A stretch of DNA of 64,000 nt from Vibrio sp. LaRot3 (GTDB lineage: Bacteria; Pseudomonadota; Gammaproteobacteria; Enterobacterales; Vibrionaceae). The DNA lies in assembly GCF_027587025.1 (NCBI RefSeq), contig NZ_JAPPTI010000013.1, positions 1 to 64,000 on the forward strand, written 5' to 3'. The notes beneath the pieces are model-generated. The model was not told the origin of the DNA. It was given only the letters and a program-made list of their open reading frames with translations, and did not search any database. Of this stretch, positions 1-8,971 are shown in pieces (within the stretch, counting starts at the first letter, position 1; each line of letters starts with the position of its first letter). Made by a program: the position numbers and the translations under genes.

Positions 1-100
1 GTTTATATTGAATAAAGCAACAACTTGCTTTGGTTTGGGCAAATTGTTGCTTATTAGGTAAAGAATGGGCAGTTAATCGCTAATCACTAACGATAGTCGA

Positions 101-1948
101 TTAGCAGCCGTATTGCTTAGCAATGTAGCTTTCAAACTGATCGAACATTTCAGCGTCTGAGTTTTGGTTACTTGCTAGTTCAGTCGCGCCGTCAACAATT
201 TTGATCGATGCCTTAAGTTGGTTAGGTTTAGTTTGAGTGCGCTTGGCTAGTTTATTCATCTTCTCTTGCTGAGCTTGCCACGCTTCTTCTGGAGTTAGGT
301 TACAAATATCAGCGAGATATTTAGCGTTAAAACCTTCGCCCGTTAATGCCACGATCGTTTCGTTATGGGTTTGGCTGTTACCCGGTTTCCAGTAGTGCTC
401 GGCGAGTAGAGGGCCGATTTCTGGGTTATCGGTTAGGTAGCCGAATTTCTCGGTAAAGTAGGCACGAGTCTGGTATACCGCCATGTGCGCAAGCAGATAG
501 CCTTGGTAAGCACATGAGGCTTCGTCAGACAGCAGGTGCGGGATTGCCATCAGTGGTCGAGGGCTGCATTCAAGGCCAAGGATGCGTTTTTCACAGTCAC
601 GGGCCAGTTTGGTGACTAATTCAGGCTGTAGCTGGTCATCATCCAATTGGTATAGCGCACGTTCGAAGTAGGGTACAACGAGAATTGAGCGTTCTTCATA
701 GGCTTTAAACGGCTGTCCGCTCATGGTGATATTTTGAATAATGTTATCTGGTACGGGTTGGCCATCAGCATTTAATGCATACAGTTTTAACCAGTCGGCA
801 TCTTTCAACAAGCTGTCACAGAACATCGATTGCGTTTCTGCATAAGCCATTGAGGTTGGGGCAAACTCGATTGAGTAACATGGCGCGTTTTGCTTCATGT
901 TGGCGAAGTGTGCTGCATGGCCGCCTTCGTGGAACAGAGTATTCATTCCGCTGTAACCGCTGCCGACTTGGTCAGGTTTTGCATTGCTGGTGAAGTTCAC
1001 TTTCGCGGCTACCCATTCGCCTTGGTCATAGAAACAAGGAACCGGGCCATGACAGAAGCCATTTTGATATTTGCCTTTGCGATCAAGTAGATCAAGCGTT
1101 AGTTCTGCATCAGAAAATTCGATGTTTAAGCGACCAAAAGATTCAACCCAGCGGCGCAGTGATTTCGAGAATGGCACATATGGGTCAAGATCGCGCATTG
1201 CATCGCCAGAGTAGGAGTAAACGAAGTTATGTCCTTCTAGCGCTTGAGCGCCCTTGCTCGTGGCTAAGTTATCTAAACTTGTAAGGTGAACATCGCGAGT
1301 GCGTGTTTCAAAATCATCAAGAATGGTGAATAGCTCATCACTACTCATGTGCTCAGTTTTAAGTACGGAATAGTCAAAGTAGTTTTTGTAGCCCAGTGAG
1401 CGAGCAAACTGGTTACGACGTTTAACTAACTCTAAAAAGCCATTTTTTAGCAGCCATTGCTCTAAATTTAGAAGCGCTTGATGAGCTGATTGGCGAACCT
1501 CGGTATTATCGCTGGTACGAATCGCAGAAGAGATAACAGGGAGTGAGCCTTCAACTTGTTCGCCGGATTCGTTTTGATACATCAGCGGATGTGATTGCTT
1601 TTTCTTAAACAGCTCGGATTCAAATTTGATCAGCTCTGCTTGTTTCTTCTGCGTGTCTGTATCTTCAATCGCGTGCGATTCGAACACGGCTAGCCAACCT
1701 TTAAGGCCATGGATCGTCGCTTCTTTTTCTTGTTCATTCGTAATAGAGATAGCCGTCTCTAATTGTTTTTTAGTCTCAACAATGTTTTCCGCATCGCTGA
1801 GGAACTGCGTCCACTTGGTTTGCGCTTCGGCTGATCCTTGATGGTCATCGCTGATGCCCATGTAGGTTTCCCAGAAAAAATCTTCTTTGTTTCGATGGAT
1901 CGCGAGATAACGAGCATTGAGCTCGTTGAGATATTGAGTAGCGTTCAT
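101..1948 (-). CDS. M3-family zinc metallopeptidase
   Basis: This 615-residue protein is probably a cytoplasmic oligopeptidase; I see no signal peptide. The zinc-binding motif HEGGH, followed by AAHFANM, lies near residue 343 and fits the M3 (thimet oligopeptidase) HExxH pattern. The long helical N-terminal half and the total length also suit that family. The start is supported by an AAGGAT ribosome site a few bases before the ATG. It has no close co-directional neighbour and is divergent from the small gene at 2141. The exact substrate, and whether it belongs to the oligopeptidase A or PepF branch, cannot be told from sequence alone. Confidence 0.85.
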   Translation of the reverse strand: MNATQYLNELNARYLAIHRNKEDFFWETYMGISDDHQGSAEAQTKWTQFLSDAENIVETKKQLETAISITNEQEKEATIHGLKGWLAVFESHAIEDTDTQKKQAELIKFESELFKKKQSHPLMYQNESGEQVEGSLPVISSAIRTSDNTEVRQSAHQALLNLEQWLLKNGFLELVKRRNQFARSLGYKNYFDYSVLKTEHMSSDELFTILDDFETRTRDVHLTSLDNLATSKGAQALEGHNFVYSYSGDAMRDLDPYVPFSKSLRRWVESFGRLNIEFSDAELTLDLLDRKGKYQNGFCHGPVPCFYDQGEWVAAKVNFTSNAKPDQVGSGYSGMNTLFHEGGHAAHFANMKQNAPCYSIEFAPTSMAYAETQSMFCDSLLKDADWLKLYALNADGQPVPDNIIQNITMSGQPFKAYEERSILVVPYFERALYQLDDDQLQPELVTKLARDCEKRILGLECSPRPLMAIPHLLSDEASCAYQGYLLAHMAVYQTRAYFTEKFGYLTDNPEIGPLLAEHYWKPGNSQTHNETIVALTGEGFNAKYLADICNLTPEEAWQAQQEKMNKLAKRTQTKPNQLKASIKIVDGATELASNQNSDAEMFDQFESYIAKQYGC

Positions 1949-2140
1949 GTGAATCCTTGTGACTACAGCCCAACAAGAGTGTATGGGCTAATGGTTCTAT
2001 CCATTTAAATAATGGTTATCAATAACTTAACAATGAAGATTATGTCACAAAAATAGTCAACTATGAACATAAGCAATCGTTTGCTATGTAAAATGACATA
2101 TATCAGTAATAGAGTTGGTTTTTGGCGTTAAGGAAAAGTA

Positions 2141-2482
2141 GTGAGCCCTATTGTTAAGGTGTGCGCGGTATTGTTATCTGGGGTTGCCGCGTTTGGCTAT
2201 TACCATTGGTATCTCGTACCAAAAGATTTGGAAAAGGTGGCGAATAGTTATTTGTTTGATATCGCACATCATAAAGAGTGGATGGACCCTTCAGCGATTG
2301 TTAATGAGGGAGCGGTATATTTGGCTGAGATTTCCTCTGCGACGGATACGCTAGGTTGGGTCTATGTGCATGGCAAAGTGGATTATCAGCATCAAGAGCA
2401 AAAAGTCTGTAAGCACGTGACGTTCCGTTATGGGATCGAAAGTGTCGATAATTATGAAGTGATAGCCGTTCGTAATTGCTAA
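2141..2482 (+). CDS. Small membrane-anchored hypothetical protein
   Basis: This 113-residue protein starts with GTG, preceded by AAGGAAAAG. One hydrophobic segment covers about residues 5-22. The remainder is a soluble, probably periplasmic domain ending in Cys. Two cysteines near the C-terminus (KVCKHV and VRNC) could form a disulfide bond. I do not recognise the family. The gene stands alone between the M3 peptidase, which is divergent, and the HAD phosphatase downstream. That it is a real gene is inferred from the clean start and from having no better overlapping frame. Confidence 0.6.
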   Translation: MSPIVKVCAVLLSGVAAFGYYHWYLVPKDLEKVANSYLFDIAHHKEWMDPSAIVNEGAVYLAEISSATDTLGWVYVHGKVDYQHQEQKVCKHVTFRYGIESVDNYEVIAVRNC

Positions 2483-2627
2483 GTTTTCGGCAGGGCTTAA
2501 GCGCTTCGCCCTGTATTAAAGGGAAAATAGGATAATTTGATCATCTAATTGTGCCGTGTTTAGGGGTTTACAATAAAACGGAGATCGAGCAATCTGCACG
2601 TTCCAATATTTACGTGAGCTTTATTGA

Positions 2628-3425
2628 ATGCCTGCATCGAACATCAAATTTATTGCCTCTGATATGGATGGCACCCTGTTAAATGAATCCTCTCAACTTG
2701 ATCCTGAGTTCTATGACATTTATCGTCAGTTAACAGATAAAGGGATCATTTTCGCGGCCGCCTCTGGTCGTCAATATGCGAGTTTACAAACCACGTTTGC
2801 TCCGATTAAAGATGAGATGATGTTCGTGGCCGAAAACGGCACACTTGTGATGCACAAAGGACAAGAGCTGTATAGTTGCCCGCTTGATTATCCAACCATC
2901 GTTGAGGTTATAAAGTCGGTGCGCAATATTGACGGTGCTTACACGGTGCTTTGTGGCAAAAAGTCCGCGTATATTGAAACGCAAGATCCTACCGCGATAG
3001 CAGAGCTAAGTAAGTATTACCATGAATGCCAATACGTTGACGATTTACTTACGGTAGAAGATGAGTTCATTAAAGTGGCAATCTGCCATTTTGACAGCAC
3101 TGAAAAGCATGTTTACCCAACCATGAATGAGAAATTTGGTCACTCACACCAAGTGGTCGTAAGCGCTAAAATTTGGCTGGACATCATGAATGCGGAAGCA
3201 TCAAAAGGTGCTGCAATAGAGCACTTACAAAAAACGCTAGGTTTTAGCCATGAGCAGACAATGAGTTTTGGCGATTACTTTAATGATGTCGAGATGCTAA
3301 AGGCGAGCTACCATTCTTATGCGGTCGAAAATGCGCACCCAGAAGTTAAGCAATACGCTAAGTTCAGTGCGCCAAGCAATAATGACTCTGGTGTGTTGAA
3401 AGTGATTAAAGAAACGGTGCTATAA
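2628..3425 (+). CDS. Cof-type HAD-IIB phosphatase
   Basis: This is a cytosolic sugar-phosphate or nucleotide phosphatase of the Cof/YidA type, 265 residues, the usual family length. Motif I is SDMDGTLL near residue 11, with the nucleophilic Asp first. ASGR is motif II, a Lys follows in the SKGAAIEHL stretch (motif III), and FGDYFNDVEML is motif IV. The large C2-type cap sits between motifs II and III. A strong terminator follows directly. The substrate cannot be predicted, because Cof phosphatases are promiscuous. Confidence 0.88.
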   Translation: MPASNIKFIASDMDGTLLNESSQLDPEFYDIYRQLTDKGIIFAAASGRQYASLQTTFAPIKDEMMFVAENGTLVMHKGQELYSCPLDYPTIVEVIKSVRNIDGAYTVLCGKKSAYIETQDPTAIAELSKYYHECQYVDDLLTVEDEFIKVAICHFDSTEKHVYPTMNEKFGHSHQVVVSAKIWLDIMNAEASKGAAIEHLQKTLGFSHEQTMSFGDYFNDVEMLKASYHSYAVENAHPEVKQYAKFSAPSNNDSGVLKVIKETVL

Positions 3426-3441
3426 GTTTTGAGTTAACGAG

Positions 3442-3468
3442 AGCCCAGCGATTTGCTGGGCTTTTTTG
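3442..3468 (+). terminator. Rho-independent terminator after HAD phosphatase
   Basis: Stem GCCCAGC / GCTGGGC with a 5-base loop, followed by TTTTTT. It ends the + transcript before the convergent acetyltransferase gene. Confidence 0.85.
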
Positions 3469-3477
3469 TTTGTCTAT

Positions 3478-4110
3478 CTAGTCGCTGGTTTCTCTTTCGG
3501 CATTTTCCATTTCAAAGATAGGTCGCCACATTTCTTCTAGCTCTTCATCACTAGGGATTTGGCCATGTTGAATGTGTTTAACCACTTTGCAAGGGTTGCC
3601 TAGCGCAACACAATCCGCAGGAATATCTTTAGTGACGATACTGCCTGCGCCAATCACACTGCGGTCACCTATCGTGACGCCATCGAGAATGACAGCTCCT
3701 GCGCCTATCCAGACATTATCTCCAATGGTAATCGGGTTACCTAATGCAATTGGCAACACACGTTCTGCCATGTCGATAGGATGGCCAGCGGTGCTGATGA
3801 CCACATTAGGGCCAAGTTGAACATATTCACCAAGATACACAGGCGCTAAATCTAAGATAGTGACATTAGTATTAAAAAAACCGCCACCTTTAAAATGAAT
3901 GTTTTCACCAAGATCGCAATAAAACGGCGGGGTGATGGTTTCGCCGTTGTATGTGCCTAACAGCTGCTCCAATATTTGATGTTTTTTGGCGCGATCAGAT
4001 GGTCGAGCATGATTATAATCGTAAAGTAGATCTTTAGTTCTATCTTGGGTTTTACACAGCGCTTTATCAATGGCGATGTGCACTGAAAAATCAGACAGCT
4101 TATTGCTCAT
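3478..4110 (-). CDS. Sugar O-acetyltransferase, maltose/galactoside type
   Basis: This 210-residue protein is a left-handed beta-helix acetyltransferase of the Maa/LacA/NodL group, which moves acetyl from acetyl-CoA to a sugar hydroxyl. An N-terminal mac-type helical segment (LLYDYNHARPSD) precedes hexapeptide repeats rich in I-G-x-x-x-x-I. The STAGHPID segment carries the catalytic His, and NVWIGAGAVILDGVTIGD is the typical coil. The C-terminus extends past the helix with an acidic tail (SDEELEEMW). It is single and converges on the HAD phosphatase. The sugar acceptor is unknown. Confidence 0.87.
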   Translation of the reverse strand: MSNKLSDFSVHIAIDKALCKTQDRTKDLLYDYNHARPSDRAKKHQILEQLLGTYNGETITPPFYCDLGENIHFKGGGFFNTNVTILDLAPVYLGEYVQLGPNVVISTAGHPIDMAERVLPIALGNPITIGDNVWIGAGAVILDGVTIGDRSVIGAGSIVTKDIPADCVALGNPCKVVKHIQHGQIPSDEELEEMWRPIFEMENAERETSD

Positions 4111-4315
4111 ATTGAGTTACCTAGATGGAAGTATCTAATAGAGATTGTCAGCTTTTGATTGTTTATCATCATCTGTAGGAAAGAGTGATTGCGAGCCAAA
4201 GCGCACATTAGGTGCGTTATGAGTGCTCTTTATTAAAAAAGGGCATTACATTCGCTTACTCCACTACGTAGTTTGTGGTGTTAGGATTTTCGGCAGCTTA
4301 AAGATGGGGGCTGTT

Positions 4316-4522
4316 ATGGGAAATCTACAGTTTATGCATTTATCATTGGCGCTAATCGCCGTGGTATTATTCAGTTATTATTTTGATGATCTGGTTTATT
4401 TGAAGAAGTTGAATAAATCAGAGCCAGTATTGGATGTCCCGACTTCAATTGTGAAGCTGGATACGACACTTAAGCCTCCACACCGCAACGGTGTCGCTTG
4501 TGAAGGCATAAGTATTTACTAA
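4316..4522 (+). CDS. Short membrane protein of unknown function
   Basis: This is about 68 residues from the ATG at 4316, which is preceded by GGGGG at good spacing; an in-frame ATG at 4304 is possible. One transmembrane segment (HLSLALIAVVLFSYYF) is followed by a short charged tail. I do not recognise it. It converges with the lipoprotein gene, their stop codons nearly touching. Whether it is expressed is uncertain. Confidence 0.4.
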   Translation: MGNLQFMHLSLALIAVVLFSYYFDDLVYLKKLNKSEPVLDVPTSIVKLDTTLKPPHRNGVACEGISIY

Positions 4523-4523
4523 A

Positions 4524-4688
4524 TTACTCGGGGCATTCATCCCCTAGTGAGATTAATATGGCGCAGCCAATGACGCCGCCAACATCATCTTCTGCGATGG
4601 GATGATCCTCAGCGGGCTTGGGTTCGTTTCTTGTTTCGGCGCAACCGGCTAACAACAAAAGTAGAAGTGGCAGTAGTAGTCTATTCAT
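4524..4688 (-). CDS. Small lipoprotein
   Basis: This 54-residue protein starts at the ATG at 4688, which has a GAGG ribosome site. A longer reading frame to 4757 exists but has no leader features. The N-terminus is Met-Asn-Arg, a run of leucines, and the lipobox LAGC, so it should be lipidated on Cys16 and placed in the envelope. The mature part is acidic and short (ETRNEPKPAEDHP) and ends in CPE. It follows the AraC-type regulator on the same strand, but function is unknown. Confidence 0.6.
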   Translation of the reverse strand: MNRLLLPLLLLLLAGCAETRNEPKPAEDHPIAEDDVGGVIGCAILISLGDECPE

Positions 4689-4756
4689 ATTTAACCTCGA
4701 TAGTTTTTTATCAGCATACCGAGATAAAAAACGATTAATGTAAGCACGCGTAAGCA

Positions 4757-5692
4757 TTAGCGCTTAAACTGGTCACGATACTGGCTGGGCGAAACGCCTA
4801 CGATGCGCCTAAAGTGGTGGCGCATGCTTACTGCATTATTAAAGCCCGCTTCAATGGCCAATTGCTCAATGCTGAGGTCTTCACTCTCCAACAACCCTTT
4901 GGCTAGTTCCGTCCGTTGAATGATTAACCATTCTTGGGGAGTTAGGTCTAAACTGGCGCGAAACTTACGATCAAAGGTACGGCGTGACATGTTGGCTTTG
5001 TTGGCGAGCATGTCGACATTAATTGAACGTTTTAGGTTTGCTCTCGCCCATTGCAAGGATTCTGAAAACTGGTTTGGAATTTGTAATACAGGGCTTTGAA
5101 CAAACTGAGATTGGCCACCCGTTCGGTGCGCAGAAACAACCAAGCGTTTAGCCACCTGATTTGCTACGTGATAACCGAAATCTTGCCGAATCACGGCTAA
5201 GCCTAGATCTAACGCTGCCGCGCTTCCCGCTGAGCATCCCAACCGCCCATCAAAGACATACAAGACATTCTCGACGTACCGGACCTGAGGAAATCGTTGC
5301 TGAAAAGTTTTAGCAAATTGCCAATGAGTTGTTGCCTTTCTCCCATCCAGTAATCCAAGTTCAGCCAGTAAAAAAGCGCCAGAACAAAAAGAGAGAATGC
5401 GTTTATTTTGGCTCGCAAACAGGCTCACTTCATCAATGATTTTTTGGTCAATGGTTTTAGGTTGGTTTGGCCAGTTGGGTACTACAAGGAGATCAAACTG
5501 CTCTAGGGAGTCTACATGTTCTGTTTGCAGTAACACGTTGCCCGTAGAGTTAATGGTTTGATTATCTAAATTGATGATTTTTGTTTGATACCAATCTTCA
5601 AACTCTGGCCTAGGCAAAGCAAACAGCTCGACAGCGCAGCTTAGTTCGAATAAGGACACGTCGGGGTGAGATAAGATCGCAACTTTTAACAT
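4757..5692 (-). CDS. GlxA/FtrA-type AraC-family transcriptional regulator
   Basis: This 311-residue regulator has an N-terminal DJ-1/PfpI-like domain (about 1-180), in which SFCSGAFLLAELGLLDGRKA marks the nucleophile-elbow region. The C-terminal AraC DNA-binding domain (about 215-310) has two helix-turn-helix units, including MSRRTFDRKF and AGFNNAVSMRHHFRR. This architecture is shared with GlxA and FtrA. It is divergent from the small His-rich protein and MFS gene at 5936-7336, so it most likely controls that pair. The ligand is unknown, and the DJ-1 domain is presumably a sensor, not an enzyme. Confidence 0.88.
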   Translation of the reverse strand: MLKVAILSHPDVSLFELSCAVELFALPRPEFEDWYQTKIINLDNQTINSTGNVLLQTEHVDSLEQFDLLVVPNWPNQPKTIDQKIIDEVSLFASQNKRILSFCSGAFLLAELGLLDGRKATTHWQFAKTFQQRFPQVRYVENVLYVFDGRLGCSAGSAAALDLGLAVIRQDFGYHVANQVAKRLVVSAHRTGGQSQFVQSPVLQIPNQFSESLQWARANLKRSINVDMLANKANMSRRTFDRKFRASLDLTPQEWLIIQRTELAKGLLESEDLSIEQLAIEAGFNNAVSMRHHFRRIVGVSPSQYRDQFKR

Positions 5693-5935
5693 CAGTCATC
5701 CTTTACTGAGTCTTGTTGAGTAAGTTGGCTTGATATTAGCGAATAATGTCTATTAGGCCAATGGTGGTGAGCAAAGAGTGAGCCGACAATGATTAAAGCA
5801 ACGGTTATTGGTATGGGTAAGAGGGCGACATTTGATATCTATGCATTTGATGCATATTTATGCTGACAAAATGTCATTGGCTGGATGTCGCAATAATCTC
5901 TACACTCCGCGCTCTCAAATTTGCAGGGGTATTTT
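5693..5935. promoter_or_regulatory. Divergent control region of GlxA-type regulator and MFS pair
   Basis: These 243 bases separate the regulator from the transporter pair. They contain the repeated words ATGCAT (twice, 3 bases apart, near 5842) and GACATT / AATGTC facing each other around 5829-5875, followed by GGATGTCGCAATA. These are plausible operator parts for an AraC-type dimer. This is inference from symmetry only. Confidence 0.35.
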
Positions 5936-6115
5936 ATGTTTTCGCAATCACTTACTGCGCAATTAATACGAATGTTACTTGCTCTCGGTATCACCTTGTA
6001 TGTGGTGCATAACTGGGAGCCAGTACTAAACCTTTTAGCTCAACATGCCGTTGATATGGGGTGCCATCAACAAAGCGGTACTGAAGGGCATGAGCATCAT
6101 TTGCACCATCATTAA
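5936..6115 (+). CDS. Single-span membrane micro-protein with histidine-rich tail
   Basis: This 59-residue protein starts at the ATG at 5936 with AGGGG before it. One transmembrane helix covers about residues 8-26. The C-terminal end is Cys- and His-rich (MGCHQQ, then GHEHHLHHH), which suggests metal binding or a metal-sensing tail. It ends 12 bases before the likely MFS start, so the two are probably co-transcribed. I do not know the family. Confidence 0.6.
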   Translation: MFSQSLTAQLIRMLLALGITLYVVHNWEPVLNLLAQHAVDMGCHQQSGTEGHEHHLHHH

Positions 6116-6127
6116 GAGTTATTGATT

Positions 6128-7336
6128 ATGAGTATTTTCCGTTTTCCTTTGCTGGTTTGGCTGGGCATAGGAATTTTGATCACCAGTTTAGGCATTCGCC
6201 AGTCGTTTGGTATTTTCATGATGCCAATTTCTGAGCATTTTCAAACTGGGCGAGAGTTTTTCAGCTTTGCTATTGCGCTGCAAAACTTGCTGTTTGGTAT
6301 GTTCCAGCCATTTGTTGGTATGGCGGCTGACAAGTTTGGCTCAAAGCGCATCATATTTTTTGGCTCCATTTTTTATGCTTTGGGTTTGTATTTAACTTCA
6401 ATCGCCGCTGAATCGAGTATGTTATATATCTCGTTGGGTGTGTTGATTGGTTTAGGTTTAAGTGCGACAAGTTATGTAATTGTTCTCGGTGCTGTTGCGA
6501 AAGTAGTACCCGCTCAGCATGCAGCCAAAGCCTTTGGTTTAACGACTGCGGCAGGCTCGTTTGGTATGTTCGCTATGATTCCAGGCGCGCAGTGGTTACT
6601 GACGGACTTTGGCTGGCAACAGGCAATGCAGGTTTTCGCTATGCTTTGCACCGTTATGGTAGCGTTGAGCTTGTTTATGAAAACCAGTCAGAAGAGTAGT
6701 GCTCAACAAGCTCAAGTTGAACAAGACAACCAAACGCTGACTCAAGCGTTAAAAGAAGCCTTTTCTCATCGTGGATATTGGCTGATTCACGCAGGATTTT
6801 TTGTGTGCGGTTTTCACGTAATGTTTATCGCCACTCACTTACCTAGCTATTTGGCTGATAAGCATCTTCCAGCCTCAAGTGCAGCGATGGCGTTAGCTTA
6901 CGTGGGTATTTTCAATATTTTTGGCTCTTACTTCTGGGGTGTCATGGGCGATCGCTTTAACAAGCGTTACGTGATGTCTGCTTTGTACCTAATGCGTACC
7001 TCAGTGATTGCTGCATTTGTTACTTTGCCAGTTACAGAGAGTACCGCTGCTATTTTCGGTGCTGCGATTGGTTTTTGCTGGCTAGGAACGGTGCCACTTA
7101 CCTCAGGTTTAGTGAGACAAATTTTTGGAGCTCGCTATCTTTCGACTTTATATGGTTTAGTATTCTTTACCCATCAGGTTGGCAGCTTCTTAGGCGCATG
7201 GGCTGGCGGTCGAATTTACGATTACTATGGCTCATATGATTCAATTTGGTGGTCGACAGTGGTACTTGCTTTCATTGCTGCACTGTTGCATATCCCGATT
7301 AACGATAAGCCTGTGGTTCGTTTGGCAGCCGCATAA
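6128..7336 (+). CDS. MFS transporter, OxlT/monocarboxylate-like
   Basis: This 12-helix permease of about 402 residues starts at the ATG at 6128, where AAGAG has better spacing than for the TTG at 6122. The N-terminal GIRQSFGIFMMPI and FGMFQPFVGMAADKFGSKR (the loop 2-3 MFS signature) are typical of the OxlT/NreB-like branch. A central cytoplasmic loop rich in Gln lies near residues 195-215. It probably forms a unit with the His-tailed micro-protein, under the divergent GlxA-type regulator. The substrate is unknown; a carboxylate or a toxic compound is possible. Confidence 0.8.
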   Translation: MSIFRFPLLVWLGIGILITSLGIRQSFGIFMMPISEHFQTGREFFSFAIALQNLLFGMFQPFVGMAADKFGSKRIIFFGSIFYALGLYLTSIAAESSMLYISLGVLIGLGLSATSYVIVLGAVAKVVPAQHAAKAFGLTTAAGSFGMFAMIPGAQWLLTDFGWQQAMQVFAMLCTVMVALSLFMKTSQKSSAQQAQVEQDNQTLTQALKEAFSHRGYWLIHAGFFVCGFHVMFIATHLPSYLADKHLPASSAAMALAYVGIFNIFGSYFWGVMGDRFNKRYVMSALYLMRTSVIAAFVTLPVTESTAAIFGAAIGFCWLGTVPLTSGLVRQIFGARYLSTLYGLVFFTHQVGSFLGAWAGGRIYDYYGSYDSIWWSTVVLAFIAALLHIPINDKPVVRLAAA

Positions 7337-7361
7337 AATTCAAACAATCTATAAACTTATC

Positions 7362-7398
7362 AAAGAAAGCTGAGTTATAATCAGCTTTCTTTTTGTTT
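7362..7398 (+). terminator. Strong terminator after MFS gene
   Basis: A perfect 12-bp stem (AAAGAAAGCTGA and its complement) with a 7-base loop and a T-rich tail. It lies right before the TSUP start, so that gene needs its own promoter or read-through. Confidence 0.85.
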
Positions 7399-7403
7399 GT
7401 GAG

Positions 7404-8144
7404 ATGCTCATGTACGCGGACTGGTTTACAGCAGAGGCAATGCTAGCAGCAGGCCTTATCTTCTTAGGTTCGTTTGTTCAAACTGCAATAGGCTTCGGTC
7501 TTGCTATCGTTGCTGCACCATTACTCTTTTTAGTCTCGCCTGACTATGTTCCAGCTCCTATTTGTTTAGTCGCGCTGTTTATCTCAGTGTTAAATGCTTT
7601 AAAACATCGAAGTAACATCGAAATTGGTGGCTTAAAAATGGCCTTGATAGGCCGCGTACCCGGCTCGATAGCGGGCGGGGTATTACTGGTCATGGTTTCG
7701 ACGGAGTTGTTGGCGCTTTGGCTTGGTGGGTTAGTGTTATTTGCTGTTGTGGTTAGTTTACTGCCTTTTAGAATCGAACCAACGCCAATGCGTATGGGGG
7801 TAGCAGGCTTCTTCTCAGGATTTTTTGGTACGAGCTCTTCTATCGGAGGCCCACCAATGGCTTTGCTTCTGCAACACCAAGAAGCAAACCAATTGCGTGG
7901 CAACTTATCGGCGTTCTTTGTGTTTAGCTCCATTATTTCCCTTTGTGTGCAAATGCCCGCAGGGTTTTTAACGTTACATCATGTTTGGATTACTCTCCCA
8001 TTGCTTCCTGCGGCATGGATAGGCTATCGATTAGCAAGGGCCACAACCCAATCTTTACCGAAAGAGAAAATACGTGTTGGCGCTTTATTGCTATGTTTTA
8101 TAAGTGGAGCAACCGCGGTGTGGCAGGGAATTGTCGCTACTTAG
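7404..8144 (+). CDS. TauE/SafE (TSUP) family permease
   Basis: This 246-residue inner-membrane protein has about eight helices. The TSUP family exports or imports small sulfur-containing or carboxylic anions. Two internal half-repeats are visible, each opening with a glycine-rich segment: GSFVQTAIGFGLAIVAAPLL near the N-terminus, and FFSGFFGTSSSIGGPPMALL at about residue 140. An ATG at 7410 is an alternative start. Its own ribosome site is weak and overlaps the tail of the preceding terminator. No neighbouring gene points to a specific substrate. Confidence 0.85.
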   Translation: MLMYADWFTAEAMLAAGLIFLGSFVQTAIGFGLAIVAAPLLFLVSPDYVPAPICLVALFISVLNALKHRSNIEIGGLKMALIGRVPGSIAGGVLLVMVSTELLALWLGGLVLFAVVVSLLPFRIEPTPMRMGVAGFFSGFFGTSSSIGGPPMALLLQHQEANQLRGNLSAFFVFSSIISLCVQMPAGFLTLHHVWITLPLLPAAWIGYRLARATTQSLPKEKIRVGALLLCFISGATAVWQGIVAT

Positions 8145-8227
8145 TTCATTCTCTGTTCATGTTGGCGTGAGATACTAGCAGCACTCTCTCATTTTTATTT
8201 TCCGTTTTTACAAGAGGGTAGAAGGTT

Positions 8228-8659
8228 ATGAGAACATTAGGAAACATCATCTGGTTTATATGTGGTGGTGTATTTATGGGGCTGCTGTGGTGGCTATTTG
8301 GCTTATTAGCCTTTATTAGTATCGTCGGTATTCCATGGGGACGTGCTTGCTTTGTAATGGGTAATTTTTCGTTTTTCCCATTCGGACAAGAAGCTATTTC
8401 TCGTAGTGACTTAACTAATGAGATGGATGTTGGCACAAGCCCGTTAGGCGTGATTGGTAATGTGGTCTGGTTTATCTTTGCTGGTTTATGGCTCGCGATA
8501 GGTCATATCTTATCGGCAGTGGCGTGTTTTGTGACGATTATTGGTATTCCATTTGCGCTGCAGCATTTGAAACTGGCAGTGATCTCATTGGCTCCAATTG
8601 GTAAAACAGTGGTGTCAAAAGAAGAAGCGGCAGCGGCTCGTTACGCTCTACGTCGTTAA
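8228..8659 (+). CDS. yccF: YccF domain inner membrane protein
   Basis: This 143-residue membrane protein contains two copies of the YccF pattern: GNIIWFICGG with FISIVGIPWGRACF, then GNVVWFIFAGLW with FVTIIGIPFALQHLKLA. The family is widespread and its role is not established. Four hydrophobic segments are visible, and the C-terminus is basic. AAGG precedes the ATG and a terminator follows, so it is a single-gene unit. Confidence 0.88.
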   Translation: MRTLGNIIWFICGGVFMGLLWWLFGLLAFISIVGIPWGRACFVMGNFSFFPFGQEAISRSDLTNEMDVGTSPLGVIGNVVWFIFAGLWLAIGHILSAVACFVTIIGIPFALQHLKLAVISLAPIGKTVVSKEEAAAARYALRR

Positions 8660-8681
8660 TTGTTTTCTAGTTTCTTATAAG

Positions 8682-8706
8682 CGAGGTCATAGCACCTCGT
8701 TTTTTT
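8682..8706 (+). terminator. Terminator after yccF
   Basis: Stem CGAGGT / ACCTCG with a 6-base loop, followed by seven T residues. Confidence 0.75.
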
Positions 8707-8971
8707 GTGCCTTCAAAAAGTGGTAAGAACTGCTTATTACCGCCATATTTGAGGCTTATAGATTTTGCTTTGTGCTCTAGGGTATTGTTTTTAATGAATT
8801 GTTTTATAAAATGGCCGTTTGTTAATTCTCAATTATGCTAATAGTTTCATTTTTCTTTATGCAAGGTGAATGCGTGAGACAAGTTTTACCTAAATATGGG
8901 ATTGATTGCATTAAAATCTACGGTTAACTGATAGAATTACCCTGTTTTTTCGTTTGTGGACGCAGTATGTC
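8707..8971. other. AT-rich intergenic region before diguanylate cyclase
   Basis: AT-rich DNA without a convincing reading frame. It presumably holds the promoter of the downstream GGDEF gene. I see no clear operator or hairpin. Confidence 0.4.

Noticed and set aside
7544-7933. 129-codon frame opposite the TSUP permease
   Set aside because: Antisense shadow: low-complexity composition, no ribosome site, and the + strand permease fits a known family over the same bases.
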